A stretch of DNA of 64,000 bases from Bacillus sp. DTU_2020_1000418_1_SI_GHA_SEK_038 (GTDB lineage: Bacteria > Bacillota > Bacilli > Bacillales > Cytobacillaceae), in assembly GCF_032341175.1 (NCBI RefSeq), contig NZ_CP135435.1:4216001-4280000 (forward strand). The letters are read 5' to 3'. A program made the translations under genes and the position numbers. Positions 48,300 through 56,129 of this stretch are shown one piece after another (position 1 is the first letter of the stretch; every line of letters starts with the position of its first letter). The notes below the pieces were generated by a model. That model did not search any database and was not told the DNA's origin. It worked only from the letters and a program-made list of their open reading frames with translations.

Positions 48300-49238
48300 A
48301 TGAAAAAACTTTTTCTATCCTCTGTTCTTGGAATCATTTCATTATTAGTGCTGGGCTTTACATTGACTTATTTCATTGTAAAAGATCCAGATAAACATAT
48401 GGCAGCAGATTCACAGCCAACAAATGCAAATCAAGAGCAAACAGGGGAAACTGTTAAACATCCGTATGCCCCGCCAAGCCTTGACGATGTACCCGTGGGA
48501 GAAGAGGGAGAATTAATTAAGCTCGGCCACAAATATGCAACTGAAACAAGCACCGCATTGGACGGATATGTTGGAAACACCTTAAGCTGTGCAAGCTGCC
48601 ATGCCAACGGAGGATATGAAGGATCCCTTGATCTAGTAGGAATTTCAAAAACTTACCCGCAGTATAATCCCAGAGCTGGGAAAGAGGTCACAATTGAGGA
48701 TCGAATCAACGGCTGTTTCAAAAGAAGCATGAATGGAAAACCACTGCCAAAGGATTCACAAGAAATGAAAGCGATGGTTGCATTCTACGATTATATTTCG
48801 CAAAATGTTCCTGATGGCACAACAGAAAGACCGTGGGCTAAGTTAAAAAGGTCGGAAGCGGATATTGAAAATGTCGATATTGAAGAAGGCCGAGAGCTTT
48901 ACAATAAAGCCTGCATAACCTGCCATGGTGAAAATGGCGGTCAAGGTACACCTCTAGCTCTTTGGGGTGACGATTCATATAATATCGGAGCTGGGATGGC
49001 TAGACTAAGAACAGCCGCAGGCTTTATTAAAGAATATATGCCCAAGGCGGAAGTTGGGGGTTACTCACAAGGTTCTCTTACCGATGAGGAAGCTATGAAT
49101 ATAGCAGCCTATATTAATGCCCAAATGCGTCCTGACTTCCCTGACAAAATTTATGATTGGCCAAACGGAGATGCCCCTGACGATGCTGCATACGAAACCA
49201 TTGCCGGGAAAAAGAAGGATAACACCGCGAAAAAGTAG
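48300..49238 (+). CDS. tsdA: TsdA-like dihaem cytochrome c (probable thiosulfate dehydrogenase)
   Basis: 312 residues. An N-terminal membrane anchor/signal helix (about 5-27, FLSSVLGIISLLVLGF) carries the protein outside the membrane. Two haem c sites: CASCH at 97-101 and CITCH at 205-209. IEDRINGCFKRSMNGKPLP (Cys near 139) is typical of TsdA, where the Cys ligates the active-site haem. Likely oxidises two thiosulfates to tetrathionate, or the reverse; inferred. AAGGAAGGA ribosome site, own terminator. The anchor lacks a lipobox. Confidence 0.87.
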   Translation: MKKLFLSSVLGIISLLVLGFTLTYFIVKDPDKHMAADSQPTNANQEQTGETVKHPYAPPSLDDVPVGEEGELIKLGHKYATETSTALDGYVGNTLSCASCHANGGYEGSLDLVGISKTYPQYNPRAGKEVTIEDRINGCFKRSMNGKPLPKDSQEMKAMVAFYDYISQNVPDGTTERPWAKLKRSEADIENVDIEEGRELYNKACITCHGENGGQGTPLALWGDDSYNIGAGMARLRTAAGFIKEYMPKAEVGGYSQGSLTDEEAMNIAAYINAQMRPDFPDKIYDWPNGDAPDDAAYETIAGKKKDNTAKK

Positions 49239-49256
49239 GCCTAAAAACTTTTACAG

Positions 49257-49280
49257 AACCCGGTTTTATCCGGGTTTTTG
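49257..49280 (+). terminator. Terminator after tsdA
   Basis: AACCCGG (49257-49263) / CCGGGTT (49270-49276) then TTT, separating tsdA from the response-regulator gene. Confidence 0.85.
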
Positions 49281-49385
49281 ATATTTTTATGAACAATTCT
49301 CGGACTCTTTCAAATGGAGAATGGATTTCTATATAATAAAACGAGAGACCAGATTGAATCATTCGCAAAGGGGTGTGACTTTTTG

Positions 49386-50075
49386 ATGGAGAAGCTTAGG
49401 GGAAAAACGATACTGATTGTTGAAGACGAGGAAAGAATTAGAAGGTTAATAAAACTATCTTTACAAAGAGAAGGCTATGAAATATTAGAAGCAGCTAATG
49501 GCTATGAAGCAAAGGAACAATATTTAAAATATGACCCGTGCTTTATTATTCTAGATATGATGCTTCCCGGCTTAACCGGAAACGAGATTTGCACCTGGCT
49601 GCGTGAAGACTTGAACAGCAATGTGCCTATTATTATTCTTTCAGCCAATCACAGTGAAAGAGACCGGATTGAAGGTTTGAAATTGGGTGCAGACGACTAT
49701 ATGGCTAAACCCTTTAGTTTAGAGGAATTAACGACCCGAATTGAAACGGTTTTAAGAAGAACAGCGAACCGGTGCAGCAAAATCAGCTATCGCGGGCTCA
49801 CACTTAAACCGATCGTTGGCATGGCCAAATTTGTAGATACACCCCTAGACCTAACCCTCTTTGAATATAAATTGCTTTACCTTTTTATGACTCATCCTGA
49901 TCAAGTATTTTCGAGAGAACAAATTATTTCATTAATCTACAATCATGAAGAAAAATTAATTAACGAACGCACGGTTGATGTGCACATTAAAAACCTTCGT
50001 GAGAAAATTGCCCATTACTCAGACTACCCTTTTATCCAAACGGTTCGGGGAATTGGCTATAAATTCACAACATAG
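49386..50075 (+). CDS. OmpR/PhoB-family response regulator (orphan)
   Basis: 229 residues. Receiver domain with acidic EDEE near 12-15, phospho-acceptor Asp in FIILDMMLPGLTG, Ser of IILSANHSE and Lys of YMAKPFS; C-terminal winged helix with LFEYKLLYLFMTHPDQVFSREQII and RTVDVHIKNLREKI..TVRGIGYKF. ATG at 49386 after AAAGGGGTG (long spacing). No histidine kinase gene follows; the next thing downstream is a deletion scar on the opposite strand. Target genes unknown; neighbouring tsdA is a candidate. Confidence 0.9.
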   Translation: MEKLRGKTILIVEDEERIRRLIKLSLQREGYEILEAANGYEAKEQYLKYDPCFIILDMMLPGLTGNEICTWLREDLNSNVPIIILSANHSERDRIEGLKLGADDYMAKPFSLEELTTRIETVLRRTANRCSKISYRGLTLKPIVGMAKFVDTPLDLTLFEYKLLYLFMTHPDQVFSREQIISLIYNHEEKLINERTVDVHIKNLREKIAHYSDYPFIQTVRGIGYKFTT

Positions 50076-50563
50076 AAGGAAAAACATCCCCCAATCAGAA
50101 GGATGCTAGATTTCTTTTCTTTGAAAATAGGTAAATCTTGATAGAAAAAATAAAACAAGCTGCCGATGACAACGATAAACAATGTTTCGAACGATACATT
50201 CAACGCGCCAAAGCTTTCTCCTTGTCCAGGCATCATAAGCAGAAATGGCTGTGCCCACGGATAATAAAGACCGAATTTCTCTGAATTCACGATTAGAATA
50301 TTGGGCAATGTAAAAATCACATTAATCGCTAGTGGTGCTGCAAAGCTTGACCAGGCAGTTGACACAAAAAGCTGTAAAGCAGCAAGTGGCATACAGGCAA
50401 CCCAGCCTCCGATTACACTAATCGCAATGATTTTCCATGGAATGGCTGCTTCATAGCCTTTAAGCTGCCCGATAAGCAAAAGCCCTCCCGTAAAAAGATT
50501 TTGAGTCAGTGCAAGTAACCCCATCACGATGATGAATTTCGCTATATAGACATTGCCCCTTAA
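50057..50563 (-). pseudogene. Remnant of an ABC-2 type permease (lantibiotic-immunity-like)
   Basis: About 165 residues of a membrane protein lacking its N-terminal half: LRGNVYIAKFIIVMGLLALTQ, then several hydrophobic helices and the near-terminal FFYQDLPIFKEK. This resembles the C-terminal part of NisE/SpaE/MutG-type immunity permeases. No start codon with a ribosome site precedes it; instead the reading frame is joined at about 50564 to the remnant of a response regulator in another frame. Its 3' end runs into the convergent regulator gene. Confidence 0.7.
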
Positions 50564-50564
50564 A

Positions 50565-50756
50565 CCGCTGGCCAATCGTAAAGCCATCAAGACCCGGCAG
50601 CAAAACATCTAATATGACGAGGTCATGATCTGAGACCATTTTTTCAGCTCCATCACCCGATTTTAACCATTCAACCTTATATCCCCTTTGCTCTAAATCT
50701 TCTTTTACCCAGCTGCCAATCTCCAAATCATCTTCTATATATAAAATTCTCCTCAT
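50565..50756 (-). pseudogene. Truncated response regulator (N-terminal 64 residues)
   Basis: MRRILYIEDDLEIGSWVKED through VILDVLLPGLDGFTIGQR is a good OmpR-family receiver start including the phospho-acceptor Asp. After about residue 64 the frame turns into unrelated sequence because the DNA switches to permease sequence. Most of the receiver and the whole output domain are lost, so it cannot be functional. It keeps its own start codon at 50756. Confidence 0.8.
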
Positions 50757-50906
50757 TATTCATCACCTAAGCTTATAATAGAGAAAACGAACTGGAAATA
50801 AAAGCCTATAATAATAAAGTTTCAGCTAATAATAATTATTGCTATAATTAAAAATGGATAAAAAATTAATCAAATCGAAACCTGAATTTTGGGAGGAAGG
50901 TATCAC

Positions 50907-51737
50907 ATGACAATGAAAAAAGTTCTAACAATTGCTGGCTCAGACACAAGCGGGGGTGCCGGAATTCAAGCTGACCTTAAAACATTCCAGGAGCTTGGCG
51001 TATATGGAATGACGGCTCTGACTACTATCGTAACGATGGATCCGAAAAATAATTGGAACCATAACGTGTTTCCAATTGCGCTCGACACTCTTGAGACTCA
51101 GCTGGAAACGATTCTTTCAACAGGCATTGATGCAATGAAAACAGGTATGCTTGGTTCAGTCGAGATCGTTGAGCTTGCAGCCAAAACAATTGATGAGAAT
51201 CAATTAGATAAAGTAGTCATTGATCCGGTTTTAGTTTGTAAAGGAGAAGATGAAGTTCTTCACCCTGAAACAGCAGATGCGTTAAGAAACATTCTTGTCC
51301 CTCGTGCAACAGTTGTGACACCTAACCTTTTTGAAGCGTGGCAGCTGGCACAAACAGGACCAATCAAAACAGTGGACGATATGAAGGAAGCCGCTGTGAA
51401 AATCCATGAACTTGGAGCAAAATATGTTGTAATCAAAGGCGGCAGCAAGCTAAACCATCCTACAGCCGTTGATCTTTTCTACGATGGAAAGGAATTCAAG
51501 CTTTTGGAATCTGAGTTGGTCAACACAACCTATACACATGGGGCAGGCTGCACATTCGCATCAGCCATTGCAGCTGAGCTTGCGAAAGGCAAAACGGTTG
51601 TTGAAGCCGTTGAAACAGCAAAAGATTTCATTACTGCTGCTATTAATCATGGCTTTAAATTAAATCAATACGTGGGGCCAACGATGCACGGTGCATACCG
51701 TCTGTTTGGCGCTGGGCGATCAGGAGCAACTGAATAA
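50907..51737 (+). CDS. pdxK: Pyridoxine/pyridoxal kinase of the ThiD fold (PdxK)
   Basis: Phosphorylates B6 vitamers for salvage of pyridoxal 5'-phosphate. 276 residues. Starts MTMKKVLTIAGSDTSGGAGIQAD; has AMKTGMLGSVEIVEL, DPVLVCKGEDEVL and the Cys-containing lid THGAGCTFASAIAAE, as in B. subtilis PdxK (YwdB). The family also contains HMP kinases, but WNHNVFPI and YVGPTMHGA follow PdxK. ATG at 50907 after GGGAGGAAGG. Confidence 0.88.
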   Translation: MTMKKVLTIAGSDTSGGAGIQADLKTFQELGVYGMTALTTIVTMDPKNNWNHNVFPIALDTLETQLETILSTGIDAMKTGMLGSVEIVELAAKTIDENQLDKVVIDPVLVCKGEDEVLHPETADALRNILVPRATVVTPNLFEAWQLAQTGPIKTVDDMKEAAVKIHELGAKYVVIKGGSKLNHPTAVDLFYDGKEFKLLESELVNTTYTHGAGCTFASAIAAELAKGKTVVEAVETAKDFITAAINHGFKLNQYVGPTMHGAYRLFGAGRSGATE

Positions 51738-51894
51738 GTTTTTTTACTGTAATTTTACAGGGCCTTTTTGGCTCTGTTTTTTTGCAAAAATGCTCCATTC
51801 ATTGGTACGTTCACGCTATATCTCATCATATAAGCGTTATTTTCGCATTTATTGTCTATTTTTAGTAATATAAATGGGGAAAATTAAATTACGT

Positions 51895-52085
51895 GGTTCA
51901 TGAGTCTTTCATAGTGAGCGTTTTTATTGAAGACACACAAAATCGCAGCCCATGAACCTTTCATAGTTAGCGTTTTGATTGGGGATACACTAAAACGCAT
52001 TCCATGAACCCTTCATAGTTAGCGTTTTGATTGGGAACTCACTATAACGCGTTCCATGAACTTCATGGTGAGTGGTTTTCAAAAC
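51895..52085. repeat. R4 tandem array, locus 3 (52-bp period)
   Basis: CATGA begins at 51899, 51951, 52003 and 52055, exactly 52 bp apart, with CTTTCATAGTTAGCGTTTTGATTGGG-like units (split here). Lies between pdxK and yojF. Confidence 0.88.
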
Positions 52086-52165
52086 TCAGTAACAAAACAC
52101 TCCCTATTAACACTAAAACCGATGTTGTCAAATAACCATAATATAAATTGGAAAGGAGGCCCATT

Positions 52166-52510
52166 ATGGAATCAGTAATAATCGAGAAGGTGCAAAAGGA
52201 AATAGACCGCTTTGCTAAGAAAGATGTATATATTCATTTGGAAACGACTAACGGGGCCTATGCTTCCCATTTTGATAAGTCTTTTTTCTCTTCGGGGGCC
52301 TATATTCGAAATGCTCTTCTGCAATATGAGCACGGAAAAATAGTAGGAAATGGACCTTATCGGGTTGGGCTCAAAATGAGCTTTGGCTGGGTATATGCTG
52401 AAGGAATCACCCATTTTGAAATCGATGAAAAGGGGCGTCTCCTTTTAGCCGGACATGATAACGAAGGCAGGCTCGCTGTCGCGCTGCAAATTAGCGAGAC
52501 ACCTTTTTAA
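52166..52510 (+). CDS. yojF: DUF1806 family protein YojF
   Basis: 114-residue conserved Bacillales protein found next to the BshB2 gene. Sequence features: LETTNGAYASHF, SGAYIRNALLQYEHGKI and GNGPYRVGLKMSFGWVYAEGITHFE. No membrane segment. ATG at 52166 after GAAAGGAGG. Its function is not known; constant pairing with bshB2 suggests a role in bacillithiol metabolism. Confidence 0.88.
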   Translation: MESVIIEKVQKEIDRFAKKDVYIHLETTNGAYASHFDKSFFSSGAYIRNALLQYEHGKIVGNGPYRVGLKMSFGWVYAEGITHFEIDEKGRLLLAGHDNEGRLAVALQISETPF

Positions 52511-52529
52511 AGTGAGAATATTGACTTTT

Positions 52530-52668
52530 ACTAAGACTAAATTAGTGATTGTATTGATTTAGCTATATGTGTGCATGTGAACGGGTTCTTTTAGGGACGA
52601 ATAACTTAGAGAACATGCGCACATATGGCGGTTCTACATCTACAATATTATTTAACATAGCCTTTACT
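52530..52668 (+). repeat. R1 structured repeat, copy 5 (upstream of bshB2)
   Basis: A diverged copy on the plus strand: stem ATATGTGTGCATGT / ACATGCGCACATAT around the conserved loop GAACGGGTT..GGGACGAATAAC..TAGAGA. Stem bases differ from the other copies on both sides, keeping pairing. Outer arm TTAGTGATTGTATTG / CTACAATATTATTTAAC and end CATAGCCTTT also match. It ends about 20 nt before the bshB2 start. Confidence 0.82.
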
Positions 52669-52688
52669 ATAAGAAAGGAGACATCACA

Positions 52689-53354
52689 ATGGAAAAAGAA
52701 AGACATATTCTTGTCGTATTCCCCCATCCCGATGATGAGGCATTTGGTGTATCTGGAACGATTTCCTCCCATATCGAAAGTGGGACGCCTGTAACATACG
52801 CCTGCCTGACTTTGGGTGAAATGGGGCGAAATATGGGAAATCCTCCTTTTGCCACAAGAGAATCCTTGGCCCATATTCGCAAAAAGGAATTACAGGATGC
52901 TGCGAATATTCTAGGGATTACTGATTTAAGAATGCTTGGCTACCGAGATAAAACAATTGAATTTGAAAATGAGGAAGTGGTCGCTGCCCATATGGCGTCC
53001 ATTATTAAAGATGTAAATCCTTCTTTAATCATCACATTCTATCCAGGCTATGCTGTGCATCCAGACCATGATGCCACAGGTGCAGCCGTCATTCGGGCGG
53101 TTAGGGAAATGCCTGCTGAAGAACGTCCAAAGGTTCATTGTGTGGCCTTTTCTCATAATTGTGAGGAAGAACTGGGCCAGGCAGATGTCGTCAATGATGT
53201 ATCCGCCTTTGTTCATAAAAAGATCGCCACCATTAAAGCACATGTATCGCAAACCCAGCTGGTCGTAAGTCAAATGGCGATAAACCTAGAGAACCAGGAT
53301 CCCGAGTATTTAGCCAGATTTCATAACGAGCGCTTTTGGACCTATTCGTTCTAG
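52689..53354 (+). CDS. bshB2: Bacillithiol biosynthesis deacetylase BshB2
   Basis: Zinc-dependent LmbE-family enzyme that deacetylates GlcNAc-malate in bacillithiol synthesis and may also act on bacillithiol conjugates. 221 residues; zinc motif PHPDDEAFGVSGT and second ligand region YAVHPDHDATG. AAAGGAG ribosome site. It follows yojF with an R1 repeat between, and is followed by a rhodanese lipoprotein gene. Confidence 0.93.
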   Translation: MEKERHILVVFPHPDDEAFGVSGTISSHIESGTPVTYACLTLGEMGRNMGNPPFATRESLAHIRKKELQDAANILGITDLRMLGYRDKTIEFENEEVVAAHMASIIKDVNPSLIITFYPGYAVHPDHDATGAAVIRAVREMPAEERPKVHCVAFSHNCEEELGQADVVNDVSAFVHKKIATIKAHVSQTQLVVSQMAINLENQDPEYLARFHNERFWTYSF

Positions 53355-53372
53355 ACGAAGGAAGTGGCTAAA

Positions 53373-53729
53373 TTGAGGAAGTTATTCTTATTTATACTTT
53401 TGGCTAGTCTATTAACAGTTGCAGGCTGCAGCTCAAAAGCATCCTTTGAAACTGTCAGCATCGAAAAGGCGAAAGAATTAATTAACGAGGGAAAAGTAAC
53501 TGTTATTGATGTCCGTTCCCAGGATGAATATAACGAAGGGCATATCCCAGGGGCCACATTAATTCCCCTTCCTGAGCTAAAAGATCGTACAGATGAGCTT
53601 GATAAGGATACCCATTACTTAATTGTTTGCCGCAGCGGAAACCGCTCTGCACAAGCAAGTGAAATCCTAGTTGATAACGGCTTTAAGCACATCTATAACC
53701 TCGAAAAAGGCATGAATGAATGGAAATAA
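53373..53729 (+). CDS. Rhodanese-domain lipoprotein
   Basis: About 118 residues: signal peptide with lipobox LTVAGC (lipidated Cys near 19), then one rhodanese domain ending in the active loop CRSGNRSAQ with catalytic Cys. An extracytoplasmic sulfur-transfer or persulfide-handling protein is likely. TTG at 53373 has GGAAGTGG at good spacing; a GTG at 53364 overlaps it. It starts 18 nt after bshB2, so the two are probably co-transcribed. Confidence 0.85.
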   Translation: MRKLFLFILLASLLTVAGCSSKASFETVSIEKAKELINEGKVTVIDVRSQDEYNEGHIPGATLIPLPELKDRTDELDKDTHYLIVCRSGNRSAQASEILVDNGFKHIYNLEKGMNEWK

Positions 53730-53730
53730 T

Positions 53731-53872
53731 TCGAAATGCGGAGAGTGCCTGCTTATCGGCGACAAGCATAAGACAAGCCAGCAGGAAGGTTGTTCTTTAA
53801 CCTTCTTGATGGATTGGCTTATGACCTCGAGCCGATGGCACTCGCAGCTAGACAGTTCTCTAATTCGAGAAA
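53731..53872 (+). repeat. R8 structured repeat, copy d
   Basis: CGACAAGCATAAGACAAGCC, a GGTTGTTCTTTAACC hairpin and GGATTGGCTTATGACCTCGAG parallel copy b closely; right end CGCAGCTAGACAGTTCTC. Directly follows the rhodanese gene. Confidence 0.8.
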
Positions 53873-53895
53873 ACTTATACTTTCATTCTTTAAAC

Positions 53896-53937
53896 AAAAG
53901 CAGCTTACCCGAAACAGTTGGGAAAGCTGCCTTTTTC
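53896..53937. terminator. Bidirectional terminator
   Basis: AGCAGCTT (53899-53906) / AAGCTGC (53924-53930) followed by CTTTTT, between the convergent rhodanese and SRPBCC genes. Confidence 0.7.
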
Positions 53938-54385
53938 ACGAATCTTCCTTTTTTCCCTCAAGCATTTCTTTTAAATACTCAAGCTGAAATCCGTCTTCTC
54001 TTTTTATCATTTTGACAATTAAGCGTTTCGTTAATTTCATCCTAAGGCCGCTCGTTTTCACAAAGGCATCCATCTCCACCTGGGTTCCTTCCTCAATCTC
54101 ATGGAAAGCGTAAGCATACTCGGTGATCAACCCGTTAGAGTTGCTCCTAGTTGTGAATGCTTGATCCTGTATATATTGAATCATCTCAATGTCTGCATTA
54201 ACGGTATTTCCTCGAACGGATCGGCTTTCCTTGAATCTTGTTCCTTTGCCAATCGGCCCTTCTGTGAGCTTTTCCATTTTCACGACATTGGGCATGAGTT
54301 CGGGAACATTCTCCATACTGGCCATGTAATGAAAGACTTCTGAAATTGGTTTATGAATAATTACACTAGAACGGAAATCTGCCAT
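53936..54385 (-). CDS. SRPBCC (START-like) family protein
   Basis: 149 residues, one START/Bet v1-like domain. N-terminus DFRSSVIIHKPISEVFHYMASMENVPELMPN and GPIGKGTRFKESR are characteristic of polyketide-cyclase/dehydrase-like SRPBCC proteins that bind hydrophobic ligands. AGAGGTGC ribosome site. Same strand as the Crp-type regulator gene upstream, 64 nt apart. Function unknown. Confidence 0.82.
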   Translation of the reverse strand: MADFRSSVIIHKPISEVFHYMASMENVPELMPNVVKMEKLTEGPIGKGTRFKESRSVRGNTVNADIEMIQYIQDQAFTTRSNSNGLITEYAYAFHEIEEGTQVEMDAFVKTSGLRMKLTKRLIVKMIKREDGFQLEYLKEMLEGKKEDS

Positions 54386-54449
54386 AGCTAAAGCACCTCT
54401 GCACCCTTTTAAATACCTTTATTATACATAACTCTATTAAAATAAACTA

Positions 54450-55160
54450 TTAGAGTTTATTGTGAAATAGGGAGCAAAAGCGGCACCAATCTGTAATAAT
54501 AATGTTCTTCCCGCTAACTTCAAGAAGTCCATCCTTTTTGAGCTTTGAAAAAACCCGGCTGACGCTTTCTCTCGTTGTTCCAACTAGAGTAGAAAATTCT
54601 TGTACGGTAATCGGAAGCTCGATATGCATTCGGTTACAATGATTGGCACCAAACTTTTCAGCCAAACGTTCTAATGCCCGGATCGTTTTCATATAAACAT
54701 CAAGTAAAGCAATATCCCGCAGAATCGAAGTAAAATCACGTAGCTGCACACTCATATAGCGAATCATCTGAACCGCCAACTCTGGGGAAACTAGAAACTC
54801 TTGCTCCAAGTCTTCCGTTTTCAAAAAATACACTTCTCCGTCCTGAATCATGGTCGCGGTTGCTGGATAGCAAGTTCCCTCCTCATTAAATAAGCATGCC
54901 TCAGCGAAGAGCTCCCCCTTCTTCTTAATACAAGTGATCATCTCATTCCCTTGATCGTCCTGCTTCGTCAATTTGACAATGCCTGAATGAACAAAGAATA
55001 TTCCTTCTGCCTTATCATATTCTGAAATAACTTTTTCTCCTTTTTTAAAGGGTTTCTTACTAATTCTTTTATGAAGCAGCTGATAAGATTGTTTTGGGAG
55101 ATCCTTAAATATCTCAATTTTTTCTAAAAAATGTTCGATGTCTGATTGATGTGCTTTCAT
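54450..55160 (-). CDS. Crp/Fnr-family transcription regulator
   Basis: 236 residues. Cyclic-nucleotide-binding-like domain (about 15-130, FFVHSGIVKLTKQDDQGNEMI), a long dimer helix, and a C-terminal helix-turn-helix (about 185-225) with TVQEFSTLVGTTRESVSRVFSKLKKDG. It lacks the cysteine cluster of B. subtilis Fnr but has a C-terminal CRFC that could be redox- or metal-sensitive. GGGGGTG ribosome site. Signal and targets unknown. Confidence 0.88.
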   Translation of the reverse strand: MKAHQSDIEHFLEKIEIFKDLPKQSYQLLHKRISKKPFKKGEKVISEYDKAEGIFFVHSGIVKLTKQDDQGNEMITCIKKKGELFAEACLFNEEGTCYPATATMIQDGEVYFLKTEDLEQEFLVSPELAVQMIRYMSVQLRDFTSILRDIALLDVYMKTIRALERLAEKFGANHCNRMHIELPITVQEFSTLVGTTRESVSRVFSKLKKDGLLEVSGKNIIITDWCRFCSLFHNKL

Positions 55161-55318
55161 ACTGATACACCCCCGATTTCATTTACACTTACTATCATTG
55201 TATCGGAGGGGTATGCCATAAAGTGTGAGCAATCGCACACTTTTACCAACTTCAGAGTAATTGGACTAAACACCTTAATTTGTTCATAAAGCCTTATTAA
55301 ATAATACATATTACAAAA

Positions 55319-55332
55319 TGAGTGATTACTCA
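55319..55332. promoter_or_regulatory. Operator 1 of the ABC-exporter operon
   Basis: TGAGTGATTACTCA, an inverted repeat TGAGT-n4-ACTCA, just upstream of the -35 box. The same core recurs 49 bp downstream. The likely binder is the TetR-type protein encoded at the end of this operon. Confidence 0.75.
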
Positions 55333-55333
55333 C

Positions 55334-55362
55334 TTTACAACTTGCAAAATTTCACATAAACT
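55334..55362 (+). promoter_or_regulatory. Promoter of the ABC-exporter operon
   Basis: TTTACA (55334-55339), 17-nt spacer, TAAACT (55357-55362). The expected start site falls inside operator 2, so the promoter is bracketed by two operators. Confidence 0.65.
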
Positions 55363-55365
55363 ATT

Positions 55366-55383
55366 AGTGAGTGATTACTCACT
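55366..55383. promoter_or_regulatory. Operator 2 of the ABC-exporter operon
   Basis: AGTGAGTGATTACTCACT, a perfect 7-bp inverted repeat around GATT, 20 nt before the ATPase start codon. Confidence 0.78.
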
Positions 55384-55403
55384 TTAAAAAAGAGGTGACA
55401 ATA

Positions 55404-56129
55404 GTGGAAGATAATATTGTTTCAATTCGAAATGTGTCTAAAGCTTTTGGCAAACATGACGTACTGAAAAACATCAGCCTTGAGATTGCACCCGGAGAAA
55501 TTTTTGGCCTTCTTGGCCCTTCTGGCGCTGGAAAAACGACATTAGTTAAACAGCTAGTCGGACTTGATCTCCCAACTAAGGGAGAAAACTTCATTTTTCA
55601 AGAGAAAATGCCTAAACTCAATCTTATTGAAAAGATCGGGTATATGGCCCAGTCAGATGCTTTATATGGAGAGCTTTCTGCTAAAGAAAATCTTGAATTC
55701 TTCTCTGCCCTTTACGGTTTAAAAGGGGAAAAACGAAAGCTTCGGATTCATGAAGTAATGGAGACGGTCTCCTTATCTGAACATGTCAACAAGCTTGTTT
55801 CGGCGTACTCTGGCGGAATGAAACGGCGCCTTTCGCTGGCTATCTCGCTTTTACATCAACCGAAGTTGCTGATTCTTGACGAACCGACAGTCGGCATCGA
55901 TCCTGTTTTAAGAAAGAGCATTTGGGAAGCTTTTTATAAGCTTAAGGATGACGGCACAACCATTATTTTGACGACCCATGTAATGGATGAGGCAGAGAAA
56001 TGTGACCGGCTTGGCATGATTCGAAATGGAAGGCTCATAGCAGTTGGCACGCCAGACGAATTGAAGGAAAAAACAAATTCCCATAATATTGAGGAAGCTT
56101 TCCTTGTGTATGGAGGTGCTGAAGGATGA
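55404..56129 (+). CDS. ABC transporter ATP-binding protein (drug/antibiotic exporter type)
   Basis: 241 residues from a GTG start at 55404 behind AAGAGGTGA. Walker A GPSGAGKTT, ABC signature YSGGMKRRLS, Walker B LLILDEPTVGIDP, H-loop TTHVMDEA. Resembles DrrA/YhcG-type exporters. It overlaps the permease gene by 4 nt (ATGA). Together with the permease and the TetR gene it forms an apparent self-regulated export operon; the exported compound is unknown. Confidence 0.92.
   Translation: MEDNIVSIRNVSKAFGKHDVLKNISLEIAPGEIFGLLGPSGAGKTTLVKQLVGLDLPTKGENFIFQEKMPKLNLIEKIGYMAQSDALYGELSAKENLEFFSALYGLKGEKRKLRIHEVMETVSLSEHVNKLVSAYSGGMKRRLSLAISLLHQPKLLILDEPTVGIDPVLRKSIWEAFYKLKDDGTTIILTTHVMDEAEKCDRLGMIRNGRLIAVGTPDELKEKTNSHNIEEAFLVYGGAEG

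Noticed and set aside
50057..50608. Intact 183-residue membrane protein gene
   Set aside because: The N-terminal residues derive from response-regulator DNA in another frame; no ribosome site; better read as a permease remnant after a deletion.
52530..52668. R1 copies as ordinary rho-independent terminators
   Set aside because: The long stems are not followed by T runs at a consistent position and the conserved part is the internal loop, not a terminator stem.
54450..55160. Orthologue of B. subtilis Fnr
   Set aside because: The characteristic C-terminal Cys cluster of Fnr is absent; only a CxxC near the end.
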